A stretch of DNA of 64,000 nucleotides, taken from positions 3,782,001 to 3,846,000 of the forward strand of contig NZ_CP023407.1 in the NCBI RefSeq assembly GCF_003665435.1, read 5' to 3'. Under the pieces are notes generated by a model. The model worked only from the letters and a program-made list of their open reading frames with translations. It did not search any database and was not told the origin of the DNA. This document shows positions 7,663-16,773 of this stretch, in pieces (the first letter of the stretch is position 1; every line of letters begins with the position of its first letter). Position numbers and translations under genes: made by a program. Origin of the DNA: Streptomyces fungicidicus (lineage in GTDB: Bacteria; Actinomycetota; Actinomycetes; Streptomycetales; Streptomycetaceae).

Positions 7663-8724
7663 TCAGCCCAGCGGTACCTCACGCCGCGCCAGCCACGGCA
7701 CCGGGTCCACCGCCGAGCCCATCTCCGGGGTGACCCGCACCTCGAAGTGCAGGTGCGGACCGGTGGAGTTGCCGCTGGTGCCGGACTGCCCGATCCACTG
7801 CCCGGTCGCGACCCGCTCGCCCTGGTCGACGGCGACGGCGGCGAGATGGGCGTACTGCGTGTAGTAGCCGCCCGCGTGCCGGACCACGATCTCGACACCG
7901 AAGGCGCCGCCGCAGGACACCCGCACCACCTTCCCGGCGCCCACGGCCCGCACCGGCGTGCCGATCGGCACCGCGAAGTCCTGCCCGGTGTGCCGGTGCG
8001 CCCACCGCGCGCCGCCGCTGCCGTAGGAGGCGGACAGCTCGTACGTCTCCACCGGCGCCACCCAGGAGGTGGTGAACCGTGTCTCCGGCTGGTCGAGGCG
8101 GACCGCTCCCCGGCAAGCGCCGGCCGCGACCGACGAGTCCGCCTCGCCCTGGAGCTTCCAGCGCGCCGCTTCGAGCTTGCGCTCGATGCCCTGTCTCAGA
8201 GTGGCCAGCTCGGTGTTGCGCGCCTCGAGCCGCTTCCACGCCGCCGCGGCCCTCGCCTCGTCGCCGGCCAGCCGGGCCTCGGCGCGCTCGCTCAGGCCGA
8301 CCGCCTTGTCGAGCGACACCTCCGCCTGACGCACGACCCGCTGACCGCGCATCAGCTCCTCCGGGTCGTGCGCGAGGAGCATGTGCGCCGTGAGCGGCAG
8401 GCCGCCGCCGTCCCGGTACTGGGAGCTGGCGAGCCGCCCCAGGTCCTCGTGCAGGCCGGCCAGCTCCCGCCGTTCGCGGTCGAGCCGCTCCTCCAGCCGC
8501 CGTGCCTTCGCCCGTTGCCTATCGGCCTCGCGCCGGCCGGCCTCGTACCGCTCGGTCGCCGCCGCCGCCTCCTCGTACAGCCGCGCCACCTCCGCGCCGA
8601 CGCCGGAGGCGGAGCCGTGGCCGGGGGCGTGATCGCCGTCGCCGTCGGCGGGCCGGGCGGCGAGCACGGCGAGCGCGCACAGCAGCACGGCGGTGAGCAG
8701 CGGATGGCGGCGGGTGAAGCGCAT
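7663..8724 (-). CDS. Secreted M23 family metallopeptidase with coiled coil
   Basis: 353 aa. Residues 1-22 (MRFTRRHPLLTAVLLCALAV) form a Sec signal peptide. Residues ~45-200 are rich in Ala/Glu/Arg heptads, a long coiled coil. Residues ~240-345 are a LytM/M23 domain with the zinc motifs HTGQDF and HLHFEV. It should act outside the membrane on peptidoglycan cross-links, or, like EnvC/RipA-type proteins, activate or position a hydrolase. Both metal motifs are intact, so direct endopeptidase activity is plausible. I looked for a c-di-AMP riboswitch in its 170-bp upstream region, as found before other Streptomyces wall-hydrolase genes, and did not see one. Confidence 0.9.
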   Translation of the reverse strand: MRFTRRHPLLTAVLLCALAVLAARPADGDGDHAPGHGSASGVGAEVARLYEEAAAATERYEAGRREADRQRAKARRLEERLDRERRELAGLHEDLGRLASSQYRDGGGLPLTAHMLLAHDPEELMRGQRVVRQAEVSLDKAVGLSERAEARLAGDEARAAAAWKRLEARNTELATLRQGIERKLEAARWKLQGEADSSVAAGACRGAVRLDQPETRFTTSWVAPVETYELSASYGSGGARWAHRHTGQDFAVPIGTPVRAVGAGKVVRVSCGGAFGVEIVVRHAGGYYTQYAHLAAVAVDQGERVATGQWIGQSGTSGNSTGPHLHFEVRVTPEMGSAVDPVPWLARREVPLG

Positions 8725-8867
8725 GACTGCGATCCTGGACCCCGTCCCCGCATACGGCCCTGTTCATGTCGTACACATGGGGGACCACGCACCCCGTACG
8801 GACCAGCGATACCACCGAACAGCGGCCCGCCCGTCAACGCTTGACGTCCCGTCACCCGGCACCGGGA

Positions 8868-8893
8868 CCGCGGGGCGGTCGTCGGCCCCGCGG
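8868..8893 (-). terminator. Terminator of the cyd operon
   Basis: Inverted repeat CCGCGGGG ... CCCCGCGG with a 10-nt loop, directly after the cydCD stop codon (TAG at 8897-8895). No T-run, as usual in Streptomyces. Confidence 0.6.
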
Positions 8894-8894
8894 G

Positions 8895-11800
8895 CTAACG
8901 CACCGCCACCAGCAGTCCGGCCTCCTCCTCCCGGCGAGCCATCGCCCGCAACTCGCCCGGCACCGAGACGAGTTCCGCGTACGGCCCGCGCTGCACCACC
9001 CGGCCCTCGTCGAGCACGACGACCTCGTCCACCGCCTCCAGGCCCGCCAGCCGGTGGGTGATGAGCAGCGTCGTACGGCCCTCCGTGGCGTCCAGCAGGT
9101 CCGCCGTGAGGGCGTCGGCGGTCGGCAGGTCGAGGTGTTCCGCCGGCTCGTCCAGCACCAGCACCGGGAAGTCCGCGAGCAGCGCCCGCGCCAGCGCCAG
9201 CCGCTGCCGCTGTCCGCCGGACAGCCACGCCCCGTGCTCGCCGACGAGCGTGTCGAGCCCCTCGGGCAGACCGTCGGCCCACTCCAGGAGCCGGGCCCGG
9301 CCCAGCGCGTCGCGCAGCGCGTCCTCGGTCGCGTCCTTCCTGGCGAGCAGCAGGTTCTCCCGTACCGAGCTGTTGAAGAGGTGGGCGTCCTGCGCGCACA
9401 GTCCGACCAGCCGCCGTACGTCGTCGCCGTCCAGGGCGTACGCGTCCACCCCGGCCAGCGTGTACGAGCCCGTGTCCGGATCCAGGAACCGCAGCAGCGC
9501 CTGCGCGAGCGTCGTCTTGCCGGAGCCGGACGGCCCCACCACGGCGATCCGGCGGCCCCGCTCCAAGGTGAGGTCCACCCCGGCCAGCGCGTCCCGGTCC
9601 TGCCCCGGGTGGCGGGCGACCAGCCCCCTGACCACCAGCGGGAACGGCGACGCGGGCGCCTGCCGGGGCGACTCCGGCTCCCTTACGGGCGCCGGGGCGT
9701 CCAGGACCTCGTACACACGCTCGGCGCTGCGGCGCACCCGCTGCCGGTACTGTACGGCGAGCGGCATTCCGAGGACGGCCTCGAACGCGGCCAGCGGGGT
9801 GAGGATCACCACCGCCAGCGCCACGCCGTCCAGCCGGCCGGAGGCCACGCCCTGGACCCCGGCGAGCGCGGCTGCCGCGACGGTCAGGCCTGAGATCAGC
9901 GCGGTGAGCCCGTCGCCGAGCGCCGTGGCGGTGGCGGCACGCGAGGCGATCCGGGTGAGCACGCCGTCGGCCCGCCGCGCCTCGGCCGTCCGCGCGGGCA
10001 GGGCACCGGCGACGGTCAGCTCCGCGGTGCCGGTGAGCAGATCGGTCACCCGGGTCGCGAGCGCGCCCCGGGCCGGTGCCAGCCTGCGTTCCGCACGGCG
10101 CGCCACGGCGCCGGTCAGCAGGGGCACACCGGCGCCCGCCGCGAGCAGTCCGGCCGCCAGCACGGCCCCGGCCTCGGGCAGCAGCCAGGCGGTGAAGCCG
10201 ACGGACAGGGCGGAGACGGCGACGGCCGCACCGGCCGGCAGCAGCCACCGCAGCCAGTAGTCCTGGAGCGCGTCCACGTCGGAGACCAGCCGGGAGAGCA
10301 GGTCGCCCCGGCGGGCGCCGCGCAGTCCGGCGGGCGCCAGCCGCTCCAGCCGCCGGTACACCGCGACCCGGGTGTCGGCCAGCATGCGCAGGACGGCGTC
10401 GTGCGACACGAGCCGCTCGGCGTACCGGAACACCGCCCGGCCGATGCCGAAGGCCCGGGTCGCCGTCACGGCCACCATCAGATACAGCACCGGCGGCTGC
10501 TCCGAGGCCCGGGAGATGAGCCAGCCGGACGTCGCCATGAGCCCGACGGCACTGCCCAGGGCGAGGGTGCCCAGCAGCAGGGCGAGGGTGATCCTCCCCC
10601 GCCGGGCGCCGGACAGCGCACGGACGCGGGTGAGGACGCCGCCCGGGACGGGCTCGGCGTCCCCGGGAGCGGCGGGACCGCTGCCGGGCAGGAGGCCGGT
10701 TTCCACGGGTGTCGCGGTGCCGGGCTGCTCCCGGCGCGGAGCCTCCCCCTGGTCGGCGGGAGCCGGTTCCGCCAGCCGCACGACGCGGTCGGCGAGGGCC
10801 AGCAGCGCCGGCCGGTGCACCACGAGCAGCACCGTCCGCCCGGCCGCCAGCCGCCGTACCGCCGCCACGATCCCGGCCTCGGTGGCACCGTCCAGCGCCG
10901 CCGTCGGCTCGTCGAGCAGCAGGACGGGCCGGTCCGCGAGGAAGGCGCGGGCCAGCGCGAGCCGCTGCCGCTGTCCGGCCGACAGTCCCGCTCCGTCCTC
11001 GCCGAGCACGGTCCCGGCGCCCTCAGGGAGCGCCTCCACGAACTCCAGCGCCCCGGCGTCCCGCAGGGCGCGCCGCACTGCGTCGTCGTCCGCGCCGGGG
11101 CGGGCCAGCCGTACGTTCTCCGTGATCGTCCCGGCGTACAGGTGCGGCCGCTGCGGCACCCAGGCGACACGGTCGTGCCATGCGGCGAGGTCGAGTCCGG
11201 CGAGATCCGCTCCCCCGATCCGCACCCGCCCCCCGGTGGGCCGGACGAATCCCAGCAGCGCGTGCAGCAGGGTCGACTTGCCCGCCCCGCTCGGCCCGAC
11301 GAGCGCGACCGTCTCCCCGGGGCCGACGGTGAAGGACACGTCCGTCACGGCGTCCGCGGTACGGCCCGGATAGCGGACCGTCACCTCCTCGAAGGAGAGG
11401 GCGCCCTCCGGCACCGTGCCCGTTCCCGGCGTGGGCGCGGGTGTCTCCAGCACGGAGAAGATCTCCTCGGCCGCCCCGAGGCCCTCCGCGGCCGCGTGGT
11501 ACTGGGCGCCGACCTGACGCAGCGGCAGATAGGCCTCGGGCGCCAGGATCAGGATGACCAGTCCGGTGTAGAGGTCCATGTCGCCGTACACCAGCCGCAT
11601 GCCGATCGTCACGGCGACCAGGGCCACCGAGAGCGTGGCGAGCAGTTCCAGGGCGAAGGAGGAGATGAAGGCGATCCGCAGCGTCCGCATGGTCGCCCGC
11701 CGGTAGTCGGCGGTGATCCGGCGGATGGACTCCGCCTGCGCCTTGGCCCGTCCGAAGACCTTCAGGGTCGGCAGCCCGGCGACGACGTCCAGGAAGTGGC

Positions 11801-12392
11801 CGGACAGCCGGGACAGCAGCAGCCACTGCCGGTCCATCCGGGACTGGGTGGCCCAGCCGATCAGCGCCATGAAGAGGGGGATCAGCGGCAGGGTGCCGAC
11901 GATGATCGCCGCCGAGACCCACTCCTCGGTGACGATCCGCGCCAGCACCGCCACCGGGACGACCACCGCGAGGCCCAGCTGGGGGAGGTAGCGCGAGAAG
12001 TAGCCGTCGAGGGCGTCGACTCCCCGGGTGGCCAGCGCGACCAGTGACCCGGTGCGCTGCCCGTCCAGCCAGCCCGGTCCGAGTGCCGTCGCCCGCTCCA
12101 GCAGCCGCCCCCGCAGCTCCGACTTCACCGCGGCGCTCGCCCGGTGGGCGGCCAGCTCGGTCAGCCAGCCGACCAGCCCGCGGCCGGCCGCGACGGCGGC
12201 GAGCAGCACCAGGGGAGTGGTGAGGTCACCGGCGGACAGACCGTCCTCGAACGCGCCCACCACGATCTCGGCGATGAGCATGGCCTGGGCGATGACCAGC
12301 ACCGCGCCGACGGCCCCCAGGGCGACGACCGCCGCCAGGAAGCCGCGGGTGGCCCGTGCGTACCGGAGGAGTCGCGGGTCGATCGGTTTCAC
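8895..12392 (-). CDS. cydCD: CydD-CydC fusion, heme/thiol ABC exporter for cytochrome bd assembly
   Basis: One polypeptide of ~1165 aa carrying both exporter halves: TM domain ~10-310 and nucleotide-binding domain with GPSGAGKST at ~370 (CydD half), then a linker, TM domain ~590-880 and GPSGSGKTT at ~950 (CydC half). Each half has an LSAGQRQ or LSGGQRQ signature and LLLDEPT/LVLDEPA Walker B. It exports reductant needed to build cytochrome bd. I start it at GTG 12392, 10 nt from the GAGGG ribosome site; a GTG at 12401 is only 1 nt from it. The parS site at 12386-12399 covers this start. The gene follows the cydB stop by about 13 bp. Confidence 0.95.
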   Translation of the reverse strand: MKPIDPRLLRYARATRGFLAAVVALGAVGAVLVIAQAMLIAEIVVGAFEDGLSAGDLTTPLVLLAAVAAGRGLVGWLTELAAHRASAAVKSELRGRLLERATALGPGWLDGQRTGSLVALATRGVDALDGYFSRYLPQLGLAVVVPVAVLARIVTEEWVSAAIIVGTLPLIPLFMALIGWATQSRMDRQWLLLSRLSGHFLDVVAGLPTLKVFGRAKAQAESIRRITADYRRATMRTLRIAFISSFALELLATLSVALVAVTIGMRLVYGDMDLYTGLVILILAPEAYLPLRQVGAQYHAAAEGLGAAEEIFSVLETPAPTPGTGTVPEGALSFEEVTVRYPGRTADAVTDVSFTVGPGETVALVGPSGAGKSTLLHALLGFVRPTGGRVRIGGADLAGLDLAAWHDRVAWVPQRPHLYAGTITENVRLARPGADDDAVRRALRDAGALEFVEALPEGAGTVLGEDGAGLSAGQRQRLALARAFLADRPVLLLDEPTAALDGATEAGIVAAVRRLAAGRTVLLVVHRPALLALADRVVRLAEPAPADQGEAPRREQPGTATPVETGLLPGSGPAAPGDAEPVPGGVLTRVRALSGARRGRITLALLLGTLALGSAVGLMATSGWLISRASEQPPVLYLMVAVTATRAFGIGRAVFRYAERLVSHDAVLRMLADTRVAVYRRLERLAPAGLRGARRGDLLSRLVSDVDALQDYWLRWLLPAGAAVAVSALSVGFTAWLLPEAGAVLAAGLLAAGAGVPLLTGAVARRAERRLAPARGALATRVTDLLTGTAELTVAGALPARTAEARRADGVLTRIASRAATATALGDGLTALISGLTVAAAALAGVQGVASGRLDGVALAVVILTPLAAFEAVLGMPLAVQYRQRVRRSAERVYEVLDAPAPVREPESPRQAPASPFPLVVRGLVARHPGQDRDALAGVDLTLERGRRIAVVGPSGSGKTTLAQALLRFLDPDTGSYTLAGVDAYALDGDDVRRLVGLCAQDAHLFNSSVRENLLLARKDATEDALRDALGRARLLEWADGLPEGLDTLVGEHGAWLSGGQRQRLALARALLADFPVLVLDEPAEHLDLPTADALTADLLDATEGRTTLLITHRLAGLEAVDEVVVLDEGRVVQRGPYAELVSVPGELRAMARREEEAGLLVAVR

Positions 12393-12399
12393 GTGAAAC
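12386..12399. other. parS site over the cydCD start codon
   Basis: Perfect GTTTCACGTGAAAC. On the bottom strand its central GTG is the likely cydCD start, so ParB binding and translation initiation share the sequence. Confidence 0.92.
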
Positions 12400-12405
12400 A
12401 CACCC

Positions 12406-13410
12406 TCAGTGCACGGGATCGGCGATGTGCTGGGTGCCGATCCGCTTGCGGAACACCCAGTAGGTCCAGCCCTGGTAGAGCATCACCAGCGGGGTGGCGA
12501 TCACCGCGAGCCAGGTCATGATCTTCAGGGTGTAGGGGCTGGAGGAGGCGTTGGTGACGGTCAGGCTCCAGTCCGCGTCGAGCGTGGACGGCATGACGTT
12601 CGGGAACAGCGTCAGGAAGAGCATCGCCACGGCAGCCACGATGGTGACGCCGGAGAGGGCGAACGACCAGCCCTCGCGTCCCGCCTGGTTCGCCGCCAGC
12701 GCGGCGACCAGTGCGGCGACCGCCACGGCCATCGCGACCAGGCTGGTGCCGTCACCGCGGTCGGCCTGCGTCCACAGCAGGAACACCAGCGCCAGCACGG
12801 CGGTGACCAGACCCACGCGCAGGGCCAGCTTCCGCGCCCGTGCCCGGATCTCCCCGACCGTCTTCAGCGCGGTGAACACCGTGCCGTGGAAGGTGAAGAG
12901 CGACAGGGTGACCAGTCCGCCCAGCAGGGCGTACGGGTTGAGCAGGTCCCAGACGGTGCCCACGTACTCGAACTCGGCGTCGATCTTCACGCCGCGGACG
13001 ATGTTCCCGAAGGCCACGCCCCACAGGAAGGCCGGGATCAGCGAGGTCCAGAAGATCGCCGTCTCCCAGTTGCGCTGCCAGTGCTCCTCCGGCCGCTTCG
13101 CCCGGTACTCGAAGGCGACACCGCGGACGATCAGGCAGACCAGGATGACCAGCAGCGGGAGGTAGAAGCCGGAGAAGAGCGTGGCGTACCACTCGGGGAA
13201 GGCGGCGAAGGTGGCACCGCCCGCGGTGAGCAGCCACACCTCGTTGCCGTCCCACACGGGGCCGATGGTGTTGATCAGCACCCGCTTCTCGGCCCGGTCG
13301 CGGGCGAGCAGCCGGGTGAGGACGCCGACCCCGAAGTCGAACCCCTCCAGGAAGAAGTAGCCGATCCACAGGACGGCGATCAGTACGAACCAGACGTCGT
13401 GCAGTTCCAT
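12406..13410 (-). CDS. cydB: Cytochrome bd ubiquinol oxidase subunit II
   Basis: 334-aa membrane subunit of the bd-type quinol oxidase, with about eight TM helices. The family's most conserved block, GPVWDGNEVWLLTAGGATFAAFP, is split here by citing its core WDGNEVWL near residues 53-60. It pairs with CydA. The ATG at 13410 lies 20 bp after the cydA stop, and its own stop (TGA 12408-12406) overlaps the ribosome site of cydCD, so the three genes form one transcript controlled from the cydA promoter. Confidence 0.95.
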   Translation of the reverse strand: MELHDVWFVLIAVLWIGYFFLEGFDFGVGVLTRLLARDRAEKRVLINTIGPVWDGNEVWLLTAGGATFAAFPEWYATLFSGFYLPLLVILVCLIVRGVAFEYRAKRPEEHWQRNWETAIFWTSLIPAFLWGVAFGNIVRGVKIDAEFEYVGTVWDLLNPYALLGGLVTLSLFTFHGTVFTALKTVGEIRARARKLALRVGLVTAVLALVFLLWTQADRGDGTSLVAMAVAVAALVAALAANQAGREGWSFALSGVTIVAAVAMLFLTLFPNVMPSTLDADWSLTVTNASSSPYTLKIMTWLAVIATPLVMLYQGWTYWVFRKRIGTQHIADPVH

Positions 13411-13430
13411 GACGGTGCAGCTCCCTCGGC

Positions 13431-14936
13431 CTAGTACGAGAAGGCCATCGGCTTGTCGGCGTCACGGTGGTCGCCGCCGAGCTTCGTGGGCGGGTTGAGG
13501 TCGGACTCACCGAGCTCGGGCGGGCCCGCCTTGACGTACTTGGCGAGCAGCTTGACCTCGATGACGGCCAGGACCGCGTAGAGCAGGGTGAAGACGGACA
13601 TCGAGGTGATGACCTCGGCCGTGGACACACCGGGGGAGACCGCGTCCCTGGTCTGCATCACGCCGTAGACCACCCAGGGCTGCCGGCCCATCTCGGTGAA
13701 GATCCATCCCCAGGAGTTGGCGATCAGCGGGAACGCCATGGTCCACAGGGCCAGCAGCCAGTACAGCCGGGTGAGCCGCGAGCCGAGCGGCTGCTTCAGC
13801 AGCACCAGGAGCGGCACCTCGTCCTCACCGGTGCGGTGGGCGGCCGGCAGCAGGAACCTCTTCCGGGTGAGCCAGAGCCCGAGGAGGCCGAGCGAGAAGG
13901 ACGCCATGCCGAAGCCGATCATCCAGCGGAAGCCCCAGTAGGCGACGGGGACGATGGGCTTGTAGTCACCGGGGCCGAACTTCTCCCGCAGGGCCTCGTT
14001 GGTGTCGTTGATGCCGGGCACGTACGACTCGAAGTCGCTGTGTGCGAGGAAGGACAGCAGGCCGGGGATCTCCAGGGCGACCTTGTTGTGTCCCTCGTCG
14101 ACGTCGCCGTAGGCGAACACGGAGAAGGGCGCCGGTTCCTCGCCGTCCCACAGGGCCTCGGCGGCGGCCATCTTCATCGGCTGCTGCTCGTACATGACCT
14201 TGCCGAGGGTGTCGCCGCTGACCGCGGTGAACAGGCCGCCGACCGCCAGGGTGACGAGGCCGAGCCGGAGCGAGGTACGCATCACCGGGATGTGCTTCTT
14301 GCGCATCAGGTGGAAGGCGGCGATGCCGACCATGAAGGCGCCGCCGGTCAGGAAGGCCGCCGAGAAGCTGTGGAAGACCTGGTTGAGGGTGGTGTTCTGG
14401 GTGAGCACCAGCCAGAAGTCGGTGAGCTCGGCGCGGCCCTTCTCCTCGTTGATGCGGTAGCCGACCGGGTGCTGCATCCAGGAGTTGGCGGCGAGGATGA
14501 AGTACGCCGACAGCAGGGTGCCGATCGAGACCATCCAGATGCAGGCCAGGTGGATCTTCTTGGGCAGCTTGTCCCAGCCGAAGATCCACAGGCCGATGAA
14601 GGTGGACTCGAAGAAGAAGGCGATCAGGGCCTCGAAGGCGAGCGGGGCTCCGAAGACGTCACCGACGAACCGCGAGTAGTCGGACCAGTTCATGCCGAAC
14701 TGGAACTCCTGCACGATTCCGGTGACCACACCCATCGCGATGTTGATCAGGAAGAGCTTGCCCCAGAACTTCGTCGCCCTGAGGTACTTCTCCTTCTCCG
14801 TACGCACCCAGGCGGTCTGCAGCCCGGCGACGAGGGCGGCGAGCGAGATCGTCAGGGGAACGAAGAGGAAGTGGTAGACGGTGGTGATACCGAACTGCCA
14901 TCGCGCCAGGGTCTCCGGCGCCAGAGCCAGATCCAC
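13431..14936 (-). CDS. cydA: Cytochrome bd ubiquinol oxidase subunit I
   Basis: 501-aa subunit carrying hemes b558, b595 and d; oxidises menaquinol with very high oxygen affinity. The N-terminal RWQFGITTVYHFLF holds the His ligand, and GWIFTEMGRQPW is the quinol/heme motif. The GTG at 14936 is chosen because AAGGAG sits 6 nt upstream and the length agrees with S. coelicolor CydA; the open frame extends 21 codons further. The operon should be induced at low oxygen through release of Rex when NADH rises (see operator). Confidence 0.96.
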   Translation of the reverse strand: MDLALAPETLARWQFGITTVYHFLFVPLTISLAALVAGLQTAWVRTEKEKYLRATKFWGKLFLINIAMGVVTGIVQEFQFGMNWSDYSRFVGDVFGAPLAFEALIAFFFESTFIGLWIFGWDKLPKKIHLACIWMVSIGTLLSAYFILAANSWMQHPVGYRINEEKGRAELTDFWLVLTQNTTLNQVFHSFSAAFLTGGAFMVGIAAFHLMRKKHIPVMRTSLRLGLVTLAVGGLFTAVSGDTLGKVMYEQQPMKMAAAEALWDGEEPAPFSVFAYGDVDEGHNKVALEIPGLLSFLAHSDFESYVPGINDTNEALREKFGPGDYKPIVPVAYWGFRWMIGFGMASFSLGLLGLWLTRKRFLLPAAHRTGEDEVPLLVLLKQPLGSRLTRLYWLLALWTMAFPLIANSWGWIFTEMGRQPWVVYGVMQTRDAVSPGVSTAEVITSMSVFTLLYAVLAVIEVKLLAKYVKAGPPELGESDLNPPTKLGGDHRDADKPMAFSY

Positions 14937-15021
14937 GTCGTCGCTCCTTACTTCGCCGTGGTCACGGCGTCCTGCCTTGATCCCGTTCGTCCCCGACATC
15001 TCGGAGCAAACGGGATGCGCT

Positions 15022-15053
15022 TGTGAACGCGTTCACATTCACAAGCAATTATG
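15022..15053 (-). promoter_or_regulatory. Rex operator and cyd promoter
   Basis: TGTGAACGCGTTCACA at 15022-15037 is a perfect 16-bp match to the Rex operator consensus known from S. coelicolor, 86 bp upstream of cydA. A second overlapping inverted repeat, TTGTGAA/TTCACAA, spans 15021-15044. A CATAAT -10 candidate on the bottom strand at 15053-15048 would start transcription at about 15041, immediately before the operator, so bound Rex would block the polymerase. Confidence 0.88.
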
Positions 15054-15133
15054 ACCTACCGCTTTTCCGACCGGAAAGGGGGGTCCACTGTGACGTCAAC
15101 CCCTTTGTGTCGACCTGTCGGCGCGCACACGAC

Positions 15134-15161
15134 GGCGGCCGACGGATCACCGTCGGCCGCC
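15134..15161 (-). terminator. Terminator after hisC
   Basis: Perfect 12-bp stem, GGCGGCCGACGG against CCGTCGGCCGCC, with loop ATCA, 40 bp past the hisC stop and upstream of the cyd promoter. Confidence 0.8.
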
Positions 15162-15200
15162 TGAACGTTTCGGCTGGTCGGAGCCCCTGGGGCGCCCGGC

Positions 15201-16280
15201 TCAGAGATCCTTGCGGAAGCCCTCCGCCACCTTCAGGAAGATGTCGTTCGCCTCGGTCTCGCCGACCGTGACCCGCACACCCTCCCCGGCGAACGGCCGG
15301 ACGACCGCACCCGCCTGCTCGCACGCCTGCGCGAACGGCACGGTGCTCTCCCCCAGCCGCAGCCACACGAAGTTGGCCTGTGTGTCGGGCACCGTCCAGC
15401 CCTGGCCGCGCAGCGCGTCCATCACACGGTTGCGCTCGCACACCAGTGAGCCGACCCGGCCGATCAGCTCGTCCTCGGCCCGCAGCGAGGCGATCGCCGC
15501 GTCCTGCGCGATCTGGCTCACGCCGAACGGCACCGCCGTCTTGCGCAGTGCCGCCGCCACCGGCTCGTGGGCGATGGCGAAACCGACGCGCAACCCCGCC
15601 AGGCCGTACGCCTTGGAGAAGGTCCGCAGCACGCAGACGTTGGGCCGCTCCCGGTAGATCTCCACGCCGTCCGGCACGTCGGTGTCCCGGACGAACTCAC
15701 GGTAGGCCTCGTCGAGCACCACCAGGACGTCGCCGGGCACCCGGTCGAGGAACCGCTCCAGCTCGGCCCTGCGCACCGCCGTGCCGGTGGGGTTGTTGGG
15801 GTTGCAGACGAAGACGAGCCGCGTCCGGTCGGTGATCGCGTCGGCCATCGCGTCCAGGTCGTGCACATCGCCCTCGGTGAGCGGCACCTGCACCGAGGTG
15901 GCCCCGCTGATCTGCGTGATGATCGGGTAGGCCTCGAAGGAGCGCCAGGCGTAGATCACCTCGTCACCGGGGCCCGAGGTGGCCTGCAGCAGCTGCTGGG
16001 CGACGCCGACCGAGCCGGTGCCGGTGGCCACGTGGGACACCGGGACCGCGAAGCGCTCGGCCAGCTCCGCCGTCAGCGCCGTACAGGCCATGTCCGGGTA
16101 GCGGTTGAACGAGGCGGCCGAGGCCGTCACGGTCTCCATCACGCCCGGCAGCGGCGGATAGGGGTTCTCGTTGGAGGACAGCTTGTACGCCGCCGGTCCG
16201 CCGGCCGCCGCCGGTTTGCCCGGCTTGTACGTGGGGATCCCCTCCAGCTCGGCGCGCAGCTTGGGGCTCGTCTCGCTCAC
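15201..16280 (-). CDS. hisC: Histidinol-phosphate aminotransferase family protein
   Basis: 359-aa PLP enzyme of aminotransferase class I/II; the HisC reaction converts imidazole-acetol phosphate and glutamate to histidinol phosphate. Features: substrate loop SSNENPYPP near 45, CNPNNPTGT, and PLP Lys in FSKAYGLAGLRVGF near 225. The GTG at 16280 has GGAGG 7 nt upstream. It stands away from the his operon, and S. coelicolor has a second hisC there, so this copy (hisC2) may instead serve phenylalanine or tyrosine transamination. That specificity is inference. Confidence 0.9.
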   Translation of the reverse strand: MSETSPKLRAELEGIPTYKPGKPAAAGGPAAYKLSSNENPYPPLPGVMETVTASAASFNRYPDMACTALTAELAERFAVPVSHVATGTGSVGVAQQLLQATSGPGDEVIYAWRSFEAYPIITQISGATSVQVPLTEGDVHDLDAMADAITDRTRLVFVCNPNNPTGTAVRRAELERFLDRVPGDVLVVLDEAYREFVRDTDVPDGVEIYRERPNVCVLRTFSKAYGLAGLRVGFAIAHEPVAAALRKTAVPFGVSQIAQDAAIASLRAEDELIGRVGSLVCERNRVMDALRGQGWTVPDTQANFVWLRLGESTVPFAQACEQAGAVVRPFAGEGVRVTVGETEANDIFLKVAEGFRKDL

Positions 16281-16773
16281 CGCAGTCCTCCTCGCGAAGA
16301 CCGGCGGCACCCGTGTCCGCCGCCGACATCCAATACTGCTCACCTTATGAGGATTCGGCCCCGCTGCGTATAGGAGGGGACGAGGCGTGCTTCCCGGGGG
16401 CCGGAGGGTCCGGCGCGCCCGCCGGAAGGCCGGGTCCTCGCGCCCGTGGCACCGGTCACGGGAACAACAGGGGGCAACGTCCCACGAAGGGGTACGAAGG
16501 GCGTGCGGGCCAGGGGCGCGCCGCACATATATCTACGCGCCGGTGGTTCGCGCCGTGGCGCGCATCCCCCGTGCAGGTGAGTTGAGACCTCTTCGCAACA
16601 TCGCACCCTCGCCAGGCCCGCATGCGCCGACACGTCAGGTCCTGGCATTGGAACGTTCAACCTCCTTGATTTGCAAGGCAATTGAGTATCAATGATCATG
16701 CAGAAACGTGCCTGTCAATGTGTGCATATGCGTCCGCCCTACCCCACCGCATGAGCCCTACTATCGGCTCGCC
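16281..16773. promoter_or_regulatory. Intergenic region between hisC and the LacI-type regulator
   Basis: 493 bp between divergent genes. The hisC promoter must lie in the left part. The right part (about 16660-16705) is unusually AT-rich and carries two inverted repeats, CCTTGATTTGCAAGG at 16664-16678 and ATTGAGTATCAAT at 16681-16693, likely operator and promoter of the regulator. The middle 250 bp holds short open frames on both strands but nothing I can support as a gene or RNA. Confidence 0.45.

Noticed and set aside
8725..8894. c-di-AMP (ydaO) riboswitch before the M23 peptidase
   Set aside because: Looked for because other Streptomyces wall-hydrolase genes have one; the conserved core is not visible.
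16375..16620. Small frames between hisC and the LacI regulator
   Set aside because: Poor ribosome sites, overlapping frames on both strands and no recognisable product.
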